Notes: generated from the sequence alone by a model not told the origin. Shown: positions 1-6,410, counted from the first letter of the stretch. The stretch is DNA of 7,336 nucleotides from Campylobacterales bacterium (GCA_027038335.1 JALVWI010000281.1:1-7336), one strand, 5' to 3'. Program-made: numbers and translations.

Positions 1-571
1 TGGCAATCTCTTTGTAAATTTTCATCAAAGCCTTGATCTCACTCTTTCTACTACCGGGTAAAAAGGATATGATACCATTTGTCGTAACACCATCTTTGAA
101 CTTTTCAATCTCATCTAAAAGAGGATGTCCCACAAACATAGACTTGTTATAAAATTTTCCCTCAAATGGCAAAATAGAGCACAAATTATCACAATATTTT
201 TCAACTTTTTTAACCCTCTTGGCTTTCCAAGCCCAAACTTGCGGAAGAATATAGTAAGTGATATCAATATTGGAATTTTTCTCTTTTATAGCCTTTGCCA
301 AAGGAAGATTGAACGCAGGAGAATCTATAAGCAAAACTTTATCATATTTAAAACTTAGCTCAACCATTTGTTTTATGGCTCTCCTTGCAAGCTTTATCTT
401 TGAAAGCACATCTACAAAACCCATTACAGAAAAGTCTGAAGAGGGATAGAGCGGTTTACCGAATTTAGGATCGTATATACCTCCAAGCTCAAACTCTTTT
501 AACTCTTTTAAGATAGGTTCAAGATGCAAATTTGCCGAAGGTTCTAGTGAAGAAACTAAAATTTTGTTCAA
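1..571 (-). CDS. lpxB: Lipid-A-disaccharide synthase LpxB, N-terminal part (cut by window edge)
   Basis: LpxB is a GT-B glycosyltransferase (family GT19) at the inner membrane that joins UDP-2,3-diacylglucosamine and lipid X into the lipid A disaccharide. My own translation from the TTG at 571 gives 190 residues before the window ends. Visible motifs are EPSANLHL (10-17), LIDSPAFNLPLAK (81-93), the strongly diagnostic ILPQVWAWKAKRV (108-120), FVGHPLLDE (147-155) and LPGSRKSEI (171-179). The first motif replaces the usual SGE-x-SGD form, which I recall as normal for Campylobacterota LpxB. The start is TTG, chosen because an AGGAG lies 6 nt upstream; the nearby ATG at 576 reads only Met-Asn-stop. 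The gene is divergent from surE. The C-terminal half, roughly 160 or more residues, lies outside the window. Confidence 0.95.
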   Translation of the reverse strand, partial: MNKILVSSLEPSANLHLEPILKELKEFELGGIYDPKFGKPLYPSSDFSVMGFVDVLSKIKLARRAIKQMVELSFKYDKVLLIDSPAFNLPLAKAIKEKNSNIDITYYILPQVWAWKAKRVKKVEKYCDNLCSILPFEGKFYNKSMFVGHPLLDEIEKFKDGVTTNGIISFLPGSRKSEIKALMKIYKEIA

Positions 572-576
572 TTCAT

Positions 577-581
577 ACTCC
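577..581 (-). promoter_or_regulatory. Shine-Dalgarno of lpxB that selects a TTG start
   Basis: Read on the minus strand, AGGAG is followed by TATGAA and then TTG. The 6 nt spacing suits TTG at 571. The ATG at 576 is only 1 nt from the AGGAG, too close for normal initiation, and it runs into TGA two codons later. Confidence 0.7.
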
Positions 582-630
582 TGTATCAGTATAAGCAAAG
601 GAGTAAAAGATTTAAAAACTCAGAACAAAA

Positions 631-665
631 ATCCTAAATCCTAAATCCTAAATCCTCAACCCTAA
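631..665. repeat. Heptanucleotide tandem array, ATCCTAA type (5 units)
   Basis: Three perfect copies of ATCCTAA (631-637, 638-644, 645-651) are followed by two one-mismatch copies, ATCCTCA (652-658) and ACCCTAA (659-665). On the minus strand the unit reads TTAGGAT. The array sits in the 156 bp spacer between divergent lpxB and surE. It ends about 18 bp before the surE -10 box, where a -35 region would fall, and it lies upstream of or inside the lpxB leader. The units abut with no spacers, so this is not a CRISPR. It shares the 7 bp period, and a GATT core on the minus strand, with the arrays near 3001, 3068 and 6371. Confidence 0.9.
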
Positions 666-670
666 TTTTA

Positions 671-688
671 TCCCTATTTTGCTATAAT
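671..688 (+). promoter_or_regulatory. Probable sigma-70 type promoter of surE (extended -10)
   Basis: A TATTTTGC stretch precedes a perfect TATAAT at 683-688, giving the extended -10 form TGCTATAAT. This T-rich run plus G before TATAAT, without a recognisable -35 hexamer, is the form described for the vegetative sigma factor in Campylobacter and Helicobacter. Transcription would start near 694-697, giving a leader of about 30 nt before the TTG at 728. A small inverted repeat AGGG-cat-CCCT (697-707) falls at the start of that leader. The transcription start is inferred. Confidence 0.7.
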
Positions 689-727
689 TACAATAAAGGG
701 CATCCCTAAAAATAGATAGGATATAAA

Positions 728-1516
728 TTGAAAAAAGAGATACTTATCACAAATGATGATGGATTTGAAAGCGAAGGTCTTATAAAATTGGTACAAGCCA
801 TAAAGAAACTAAAAAATGTAAATGTAACGGTAGTGGCTCCTACTACTGAAAAATCAGCCTGCGGACACTCTTTGACTTTAACTAGACCATTAAGATTTAT
901 TGAGCTTGACGATAACTTTTTTAAGCTTGATGACGGCACTCCGAGTGATTGTGTTTATCTTGCTGTTCATGCACTTTATGAAAAAAAACCGGATCTTATT
1001 ATAAGTGGGATAAATAGAGGCTCTAATATGGGAGAAGATATAACATATAGCGGAACTGCAAGTGCTGCTATGGAAGGGGTTTTGCAGGATATTCCATCTT
1101 TTGCTATCTCTCAAGTTTGTAAAAATCATTATAAAAGTTTACAAATACACGGATATGAATTAGCTTGTGAAGTTGCATGTGATATAGCATCAAAAATGCT
1201 TGATAAAGAGATAGTTTTGCCGAAAAGAAAATTTTTAAATATCAATATTCCTCCTATCAAAAAAGAAAACTTAAAAGGATATAAAATCACTGAAGCAGGA
1301 TATAGACTATACGGAAATGATGCACATTTACATAGAAATCCAAGAGGTGAAGAGTATTATTGGATAGGAATACATCCTCTTCAATGGAGAAGCAGAAGCC
1401 CCGATATAATGTGTGATCTAGATGCCATCGAAGAAAATTATGTTTCTATAACTCCGATCGAACTTAATTTGACATCTTATGATGAAATAGAAAACTTAAA
1501 AGAACTTGAAATATGA
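728..1516 (+). CDS. surE: 5'/3'-nucleotidase SurE
   Basis: SurE is a metal-dependent phosphatase that hydrolyses nucleoside 5'- and 3'-monophosphates, and in some bacteria short polyphosphate; it is cytoplasmic and associated with stationary-phase survival. The 262-residue product is full length for the family. It has the signature ITNDDGFESEG (7-17) with metal-binding D10 and D11, the third ligand S43 in a KSACGHSLTLTRP segment, the fourth ligand N96 in SGINRGSN, and GTASAAMEG (109-117), plus HPLQWR near 217. The start is TTG at 728, supported by AGGA 6 nt upstream and by the family N-terminus MKK-ILITNDDG. The stop overlaps the ATG of the next gene (ATGA), so the two are probably co-translated. 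The promoter is at 671-688. Confidence 0.97.
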   Translation: MKKEILITNDDGFESEGLIKLVQAIKKLKNVNVTVVAPTTEKSACGHSLTLTRPLRFIELDDNFFKLDDGTPSDCVYLAVHALYEKKPDLIISGINRGSNMGEDITYSGTASAAMEGVLQDIPSFAISQVCKNHYKSLQIHGYELACEVACDIASKMLDKEIVLPKRKFLNINIPPIKKENLKGYKITEAGYRLYGNDAHLHRNPRGEEYYWIGIHPLQWRSRSPDIMCDLDAIEENYVSITPIELNLTSYDEIENLKELEI

Positions 1517-2151
1517 GATTTCAAAAATGTAGAGAACTTTTTGGGAAAGATTTTGAAAAAATAGTAAAAGCAAAAATTATACTTTTTGGAGTGGGAGGAG
1601 TAGGTGGTCATTGTCTTGATGCTTTATATCGCACAGGGATAAAAGATATAACCATAGTTGATTTTGACAAATATGATATAACCAATCAAAATAGGCAAAT
1701 TGCCTCAGAAAATTTAAACAAAACAAAAACAAAAGTATTATCAAAACTTTATCCTAAAATCACATCTATAACACAAAAGGCTACAAAAGAATGGATTGAA
1801 GATTTTGATTTTAATGATTTTGACATTATCATTGATGCTATAGATGATATACCGGCAAAAGTAGCACTTGCAAATAAAACTTATAACAAATACATATCAT
1901 CATGCGGTGGTGCAAATAGGATAGATCCCACAAAGATAGAGATAGCTTCTATTTGGAAAACAACAAATGATCCTTTTGCTAAAAAATTCAGATATGAACT
2001 TAAAAAATCTGGTTTCAACAGAGATTTTAAAGTAGTCTATTCAAAAGAATTGCCCGTAAAATGTGAGGGGTTAGGAAGCTTTATAGGTGTAACAGGCTCA
2101 ATGGGTCTAGCTTTAGCTTCACTTGCTCTGCAAAAGCTCATTACTAGATAG
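1513..2151 (+). CDS. tcdA: ThiF/E1-like tRNA threonylcarbamoyladenosine dehydratase (TcdA family)
   Basis: Members of this family use ATP to activate the carboxyl of t6A at position 37 of ANN-decoding tRNAs and close it to cyclic t6A (ct6A). The 212 residues show a Rossmann nucleotide site GVGGVGG (26-32), the acidic strand end VDFDKYD (49-55) with D50 and D52, the N-x-N-R-Q motif (58-62) typical of E1/ThiF/MoeB enzymes, a K-T-K segment (70-74), and DAIDD (108-112). The segment GGANRIDPTKIEIASIWKT (132-150) parallels the GAGG-x-LDPT-x-I-x-x-x-DI-x-KT region of TcdA, which favours TcdA over MoeB or ThiF. No zinc-binding CxxC pairs are visible, also unlike MoeB. E. coli TcdA is about 50 residues longer, with most of the deficit towards the C-terminus. 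Its ATG overlaps the surE stop by ATGA. The last 33 bp overlap the end of the convergent minus-strand gene. Confidence 0.85.
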   Translation: MRFQKCRELFGKDFEKIVKAKIILFGVGGVGGHCLDALYRTGIKDITIVDFDKYDITNQNRQIASENLNKTKTKVLSKLYPKITSITQKATKEWIEDFDFNDFDIIIDAIDDIPAKVALANKTYNKYISSCGGANRIDPTKIEIASIWKTTNDPFAKKFRYELKKSGFNRDFKVVYSKELPVKCEGLGSFIGVTGSMGLALASLALQKLITR

Positions 2152-2571
2152 CTTTATAACCTTGTTTATATCTTTTCTATATATATAGGTATATTTTCTA
2201 CCCTTATAGAGCAAATCTCCATTGAAAGATATTTTACCGACTTTAAATGAAATATTATCTTTTTTAAAGAGTAGTTGACCTAAACTTTTACCGATAGGTT
2301 CATAAAATGTACTAAGAGATATAACTATAAGCATTATATAAATATATGTAAATATTTTTAGACTTTTTTTGTTTGAAATGAAATATCCAAAAACTATAGA
2401 TAAAACAAAAAGTATAATATATGGTTGATTATCTACAAATAGTGGATTGTAATATACTTTTATATTGTAAATATCAATATAATTTATCTTAATACCTATA
2501 AAAAGCAGAAAATCAAGAAGTAATACAAAGATAAGTCCTAACAAAAAAGAGTTAATGACTTTTGATATCAC
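2119..2571 (-). CDS. Small membrane protein of unknown function
   Basis: I do not recognise this family. The 150-residue product has three hydrophobic segments (about 7-29, 50-67 and 70-90), a short lysine-containing turn NKKS (67-70) that should be cytoplasmic, and a hydrophilic tail (91-150) rich in Lys and Tyr, with GDLLYKGRKYTYIYRKDI near 118-135. The positive-inside rule would put the tail outside the cytoplasm, but its many lysines make this uncertain. There is no cleavable signal peptide or Cys lipobox. The start is GTG at 2571, overlapping the TGA of the upstream Sua5-family gene and preceded by a near-perfect AAGGAGG at 5 nt, so translation is clearly intended and coupled. The 3' end overlaps tcdA by 33 bp on the other strand. 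The strong ribosome site and intact frame argue for a real gene. Confidence 0.75.
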   Translation of the reverse strand: MISKVINSFLLGLIFVLLLDFLLFIGIKINYIDIYNIKVYYNPLFVDNQPYIILFVLSIVFGYFISNKKSLKIFTYIYIMLIVISLSTFYEPIGKSLGQLLFKKDNISFKVGKISFNGDLLYKGRKYTYIYRKDINKVIKLSSNELLQSK

Positions 2572-3065
2572 CTCAACCTCCTTATCTTTTTTTTACCTAT
2601 TTTTATAAGTGATGATGCACTACTTTGTCTAAACTTATCAGCTTCAAAAACTATTATATCAACTCTATCTTTAATATAAGCAAAATCAAATTTACACCCT
2701 GTTTTATTGGCAGAAGTTGAATACATCCATCCAAATCGTTTTAAAAATCTTCTGTGGCGGGCATCTTGAACTACTCTGATAGCTTTAGAGTTTGGATATA
2801 TAAAAGTTGTTCTTTTTTTTCTTCTTGCAAGTTTTTTAAATCTATTAGGAACTCTTGTCTCTTTTTTCAATTCACAAAAGGTAGCCATACTCTTTAAAAA
2901 AGGCTGTTTTATATCTCTTTGTTTGATAGATGAAAGTCTTTTGGCATCTTTTGAAAGAAGTCCTGCGGTAGTATCGGTTTGAACGAGAAAAACTAGGTTC
3001 GTAACTCGTGATTCGTAACTCGTGATTGGTTGAAAGTCATTGATTTTTATTTTTTTACTTACCAT
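2568..3065 (-). CDS. Sua5/YciO/YrdC-family protein (threonylcarbamoyl-AMP synthase-like)
   Basis: YrdC-domain enzymes (TsaC/Sua5) make threonylcarbamoyl-AMP from Thr, bicarbonate and ATP for t6A37 tRNA modification. From ATG 3065 the product has 165 residues. It shows LVQTDTTAG (27-35, matching the P-T-[ED]-T-x-x-G nucleotide site), IKQRDIKQPF (47-56, matching the K-x-R-x-x-K-P segment), YSTSAN (115-120, the STSAN motif) and SSASSLIKI (148-156), then a basic tail. The true domain begins near residue 24. The first 23 residues include ITSYESRVT, encoded by a heptad-repeat array. An in-frame TGA at 3078-3080 and the absence of other ATG/GTG/TTG codons leave only GTG 3074 (168 residues) or ATG 3065 as starts that keep TDTTAG. 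Neither has a clear Shine-Dalgarno. Whether this short form is the essential TsaC or a YciO-like paralogue is not decidable here. Confidence 0.85.
   Translation of the reverse strand: MVSKKIKINDFQPITSYESRVTNLVFLVQTDTTAGLLSKDAKRLSSIKQRDIKQPFLKSMATFCELKKETRVPNRFKKLARRKKRTTFIYPNSKAIRVVQDARHRRFLKRFGWMYSTSANKTGCKFDFAYIKDRVDIIVFEADKFRQSSASSLIKIGKKKIRRLR
2577..2583 (-). promoter_or_regulatory. Strong Shine-Dalgarno deciding the GTG start at 2571
   Basis: AAGGAGG on the minus strand, 5 nt before GTG, lies inside the last codons of the Sua5-family gene, where it encodes part of the basic tail IRRLR. Such a strong site for an internal gene suggests the membrane protein is translated efficiently. It fixes the start despite the GTG codon. 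Confidence 0.8.
3001..3028. repeat. Heptanucleotide tandem array, GTAACTC/GTGATTC type, inside a coding region
   Basis: Four abutting 7 bp units read on the plus strand: GTAACTC, GTGATTC, GTAACTC, GTGATTG. They also form a 14 bp unit repeated twice with one difference at the last base. The array lies in the 5' part of the Sua5-family gene, where the minus strand encodes ITSYESRVT. Because 7 is not a multiple of 3, gain or loss of one unit would shift the frame. Confidence 0.88.
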
Positions 3066-3067
3066 TC

Positions 3068-3095
3068 TAATCACGAATCACGAATTACGAATTAC
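3068..3095. repeat. Heptanucleotide tandem array, GTAATTC/GTGATTC type, at the end of carB
   Basis: Read on the minus strand, four abutting units start at the last base of the carB TAG: GTAATTC, GTAATTC, GTGATTC, GTGATTA. The array fills the carB to Sua5-family spacer and is in inverted orientation to the array at 3001-3028. Confidence 0.88.
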
Positions 3096-6000
3096 TACCC
3101 AAGATACTCTTGCAACGCTTTTGGATAAAATATATCGCTCTCTTGCAACTCTTTTATAGCCTCTATAGCTACATTAGCTGCCGCTATAGTAGTAAAATAT
3201 GGAATATTTAATTTTATAACTTCTCTTCTTATATCCTTAGCATCGCTTTTGCTAGACTTGTTATCACTTGTATTTATCATAAGAGCTATTTCACCGTTTT
3301 TCATCTTATCTTGTATATTTGGTCTGCCTTCACTTATCTTGTAAACAAATTTAGCTTCAACTCCGGCATTTTCAAGAGCTTTATGAGTTCCACCTGTCGC
3401 AACGATCTCAAATCCAAGAGCCTTAAAGCCTCTACCTAGCTTAGGTGCAAACTCTTTGTCTATATCACTTAACGAGATAAAAACTGTTCCTTTAGTAGGC
3501 AAAATATTACCGCTACTAAATTGTCCTTTAGCAAATGATTTGGCAAAATTTTCACTAATTCCCATAACTTCACCTGTTGATTTCATCTCAGGTCCAAGTA
3601 TCAAATCAGCTCCGGTTAATTTATTGAAAGGAAACACTGCTTCTTTTACGCTTATGTGACCTTTTATGCGAGGTTTATAAATACCATGTTCTTTATAAAC
3701 GATACCGCCCTTGTCATAAAATTTTAAAGCACTTATCAAATCGCCTTCAAACATAACTTTCGTAGCAACTTTTGCCAAAGGTATGCCGGTAGCTTTACTT
3801 ACAAAAGGAACAGTTCTACTTGCTCTGGGGTTCACTTCTATGATATATACTTCATTTTTATGTACGGCAAACTGGATATTTAAAAGTCCTATAACTCCTA
3901 ACCCTAAAGCTATATCTTTTGTCTGTTTTTCAACTTCAAGAAGTATCTCTTGGCTAAGACTAACTGCGGGCAAAGAGCATGAACTATCCCCACTATGTAT
4001 TCCTGCTTCTTCGATATGTTGCATAATCGCACCTAGATACACATTTTTTCCATCACTTATAGCATCTACATCTATCTCAATGGCACGATCTAAAAATTTA
4101 TCAAGAAGTACAGGTGAATCATTACTAACACTTACTGCTTCATTCATATATGTTTTTAACTCATCTTCACAGTAAACTATCCTCATAGCCCTACCTCCAA
4201 GCACATAGCTAGGTCTAACAAGCACGGGATAGCCTATCTCTTTAGCTTTAGCTAGTGCCTCTTCTTTAGTAGTAGCTGTATCATTTTTGGGTTGCTTTAA
4301 GTTGTACTCTTTTGCAAAATTTGAAAACTTTTCTCTATCTTCAGCCATATCTATGACTTTGGCACTCGTTCCTATGATATTTGCTCCGATAGCTGTTAAT
4401 TTTTTGGCAAGTTTTAAAGGGGTTTGTCCTCCAAAATGTACTATAATACCGTCAGGATTTTCTTTTTCTATAACTGCTCTTACTCTTTCAAAATCAATAG
4501 GCTCAAAATATAGTATATCACTCGTATCATAATCAGTTGAAACTGTTTCAGGGTTACAGTTGTACATAATGGTAGTAACATCCATATCTTTTAAAGCAAA
4601 TGCTGCATGAACACAACAATAATCAAACTCAATACCTTGACCTATTCTATTTGGTCCACCACCCAAAATCAAAACCTTTTTCTTGCAATTATTGATCACC
4701 GGTTGTTGCTCACCGGTCGCTGATATGGGAGTAGTTGAGTAGAGATATGGGGTTAGAGCTTTAAATTCTGCCGCACATGTATCTACTTCATTATAGATAT
4801 GTTGGATACCAAACTTTACTCTAGCATTTCTAACATCATTTTCAGTGATACCCATACTATCTTTTTTATTGATAAGTTTTGCTACCATGGCATCACTAAA
4901 GCCGTCACACTTAATCTTTCTTAACAATACTTCATTTTGTAAAATATCTATATCTATAACTTCTTCAAGCTCAACTATCTCTTCAATTTGATATAAAAAC
5001 CATTTATCTATCTTTGTTAATTTATAAATTTCATCTACACTCATACCCTCTCTAAAAGCTTGGGCAATGTAAAGAATTCTATCTTCATTAGCTCTTCTTA
5101 ACTCTTTTATAATTTTCTCTTTATTATCTACTCCTATTTTATCAAATCCATCAAATCCTGTTTCAAGAGAACATAAAGCTTTTTGGATAGATTCTTTAAA
5201 AGTAACTCCTATCGCCATAGCTTCACCTACACTCTTCATGGAAGTTCCAAGAGTTGAATCAGCCGTAGGAAATTTCTCAAATGTAAATCTTGGCATTTTA
5301 GTTACTATATAGTCGATAGTAGGCTCAAAACTTGCTGTTGTTCCTATGATATCATTTTTTATCTCATCAAGAGTATAACCTACTGCTAGATATGTTGCCA
5401 CTTTTGCTATAGGATAACCTGTCGCTTTACTCGCTAATGCTGAACTTCTGCTAACTCTTGGATTCATCTCTATGACAGTCATTCTACCGTTTTCAGGATT
5501 GATAGCAAACTGCACATTACTACCGCCGGTATCCACTCCTATCTCTCTTAGTATGGCAAATGAAGCATCTCTCATAACTTGATACTCTTTATCTGTCAAA
5601 GTCAAAGCGGGTGCAACCGTTATACTATCGCCGGTGTGTACGCCCATAGGATCAAAGTTTTCTATAGAACAGACTATGATACAGTTATCATTTCTATCTC
5701 TGATAACTTCCATCTCGTACTCTTTCCATCCTAACAGCGATTCTTCTATAAGAATTTCTCCTATCGGACTCTCTTCAAGACCATTTTTTGCCAAAGATCT
5801 AAATTCATCTATATTATATGCTACTCCACTTCCACCGCCGGCAAGAGTATATGAAGCTCTTATTATAAGCGGAAATCCTATCTCATCAGCAGCTTTTAAT
5901 GCTTCATCCATATCATAAGCGTATCGGCTTTTTGGTAAATCCATACCGATTTTAAGCATTGCCTCTTTAAAAGCTTGTCTATCTTCGCCTTTTCTTATAG

Positions 6001-6358
6001 CTTCAGGGTTTGCTCCAAGAAATTTTACCCCCTTAAGCATTCCTTTTTCATACATACTCATCGCAACATTTAAAGCGGTTTGACCGCCCATTGTAGGAAG
6101 CAAGGCATCTACTTTTTCTATTTTTATAATATTTTCTATCACTTTTTCATTTATGGGTTCTATATAAGTTCTATCGGCAAACTCAGGATCAGTCATGATA
6201 GTAGCCGGATTTGAATTGATAAGCACAACTCTGTATCCTAGCTCCTTTAAAGTTTTTGTAGCTTGAGTTCCGCTATAATCAAATTCACATGATTGTCCTA
6301 TGACAATAGGACCTGAACCTATCAAAAGTATAGTTTTTATATCTTCTCTTTTTGGCAT
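3095..6358 (-). CDS. carB: Carbamoyl-phosphate synthase large subunit CarB
   Basis: CarB uses two ATP, bicarbonate and ammonia (from glutamine through CarA) to make carbamoyl phosphate for arginine and pyrimidine synthesis. At 1087 residues it is full length (E. coli about 1073). Domains in order: pre-ATP-grasp GSGPIVIGQ (14-22) with NSNPATIMTDP (48-58); first ATP-grasp (about 128-330) with the glycine loop TLAGGGSG (171-178) and metal site IEMNPR (296-301); helical oligomerisation domain (about 400-550); second pre-ATP-grasp ILGGGPNRIGQG (564-575); second ATP-grasp with VLVRPSYVLGGRAM (712-725) and IIEVNPR (839-845); C-terminal MGS-like regulatory domain (about 955-1075) with TGGTHKAL (988-995). 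No catalytic motif is missing. The ATG at 6358 has AAGGA about 9 nt upstream. carA is not in the window. It follows mreC by 65 bp, and its stop touches the heptad array. Confidence 0.98.
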   Translation of the reverse strand: MPKREDIKTILLIGSGPIVIGQSCEFDYSGTQATKTLKELGYRVVLINSNPATIMTDPEFADRTYIEPINEKVIENIIKIEKVDALLPTMGGQTALNVAMSMYEKGMLKGVKFLGANPEAIRKGEDRQAFKEAMLKIGMDLPKSRYAYDMDEALKAADEIGFPLIIRASYTLAGGGSGVAYNIDEFRSLAKNGLEESPIGEILIEESLLGWKEYEMEVIRDRNDNCIIVCSIENFDPMGVHTGDSITVAPALTLTDKEYQVMRDASFAILREIGVDTGGSNVQFAINPENGRMTVIEMNPRVSRSSALASKATGYPIAKVATYLAVGYTLDEIKNDIIGTTASFEPTIDYIVTKMPRFTFEKFPTADSTLGTSMKSVGEAMAIGVTFKESIQKALCSLETGFDGFDKIGVDNKEKIIKELRRANEDRILYIAQAFREGMSVDEIYKLTKIDKWFLYQIEEIVELEEVIDIDILQNEVLLRKIKCDGFSDAMVAKLINKKDSMGITENDVRNARVKFGIQHIYNEVDTCAAEFKALTPYLYSTTPISATGEQQPVINNCKKKVLILGGGPNRIGQGIEFDYCCVHAAFALKDMDVTTIMYNCNPETVSTDYDTSDILYFEPIDFERVRAVIEKENPDGIIVHFGGQTPLKLAKKLTAIGANIIGTSAKVIDMAEDREKFSNFAKEYNLKQPKNDTATTKEEALAKAKEIGYPVLVRPSYVLGGRAMRIVYCEDELKTYMNEAVSVSNDSPVLLDKFLDRAIEIDVDAISDGKNVYLGAIMQHIEEAGIHSGDSSCSLPAVSLSQEILLEVEKQTKDIALGLGVIGLLNIQFAVHKNEVYIIEVNPRASRTVPFVSKATGIPLAKVATKVMFEGDLISALKFYDKGGIVYKEHGIYKPRIKGHISVKEAVFPFNKLTGADLILGPEMKSTGEVMGISENFAKSFAKGQFSSGNILPTKGTVFISLSDIDKEFAPKLGRGFKALGFEIVATGGTHKALENAGVEAKFVYKISEGRPNIQDKMKNGEIALMINTSDNKSSKSDAKDIRREVIKLNIPYFTTIAAANVAIEAIKELQESDIFYPKALQEYLG

Positions 6359-6370
6359 TTTATATTATCC

Positions 6371-6391
6371 TTGATTTGTAATTGGTGATTG
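6371..6391. repeat. Short heptanucleotide array in the mreC-carB spacer
   Basis: On the plus strand TTGATTT (6371-6377), GTAATTG (6378-6384) and GTGATTG (6385-6391) abut, followed by GTTTCAA. The last two units plus GTT match the end of the array near 3015-3030: both contain GTGATTGGTT preceded by a GTAA unit. It fills about a third of the 65 bp spacer. The last plus-strand bases (6392-6400) are not periodic. Confidence 0.65.
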
Positions 6392-6410
6392 GTTTCAACT
6401 CTTTACCCCT

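Larger units (their letters stand above)
3001..3095 (-). other. Long imperfect inverted repeat / predicted RNA hairpin at the carB-Sua5 junction
   Basis: Arms 3069-3095 and 3001-3027 are each 27 nt and flank a 41 nt A-rich loop (3028-3068). Aligning one arm with the reverse complement of the other gives 23 identities and 4 differences (arm positions 5, 10, 17 and 19), all transitions. In the minus-strand transcript three of these become G-U pairs and one an A-C mismatch, so 26 of 27 positions can pair. The ATG at 3065 lies in the loop, 3 nt from the stem. A T5 run follows the 3' arm only after about 6 nt and the stem is AT-rich, so it is not a typical intrinsic terminator. RNase processing, insulation of carB from downstream genes, or control of initiation are all possible; none is shown. 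Confidence 0.75.

Noticed and set aside
125..449. Plus-strand frames opposite lpxB
   Set aside because: The minus-strand frame encodes clear LpxB motifs throughout this stretch.
587..592. TATACT as a -10 box for lpxB
   Set aside because: It is too close to the start: the transcript would begin at or inside the Shine-Dalgarno at 577-581.
631..665. Telomere-like repeat (the ACCCTAA unit resembles the plant telomere unit)
   Set aside because: Only one of five units fits; the majority unit is ATCCTAA, and the flanking genes are plainly bacterial.
706..1129. Minus-strand frames opposite surE
   Set aside because: They are shadows of surE; no motif or ribosome site.
2177..2188. 12 bp palindrome CTATATATATAG as an operator or terminator
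   Set aside because: It lies inside the membrane-protein gene in a Tyr/Ile-rich codon stretch, is simple AT alternation, and has no T-run.
3001..3095. CRISPR array or Rho-independent terminator
   Set aside because: The 7 bp units abut without spacers, so it is not CRISPR. The stem is AT-rich, starts at the carB stop and extends into the next coding region, and lacks an immediate T-run, so it is not a standard terminator.
3456..5918. Open plus-strand frames opposite carB (for example 3783-4175 and 5634-5918)
   Set aside because: They are antisense shadows of a full-length, motif-complete carB; their translations have low complexity and no recognisable domain, and no ribosome sites were noted.
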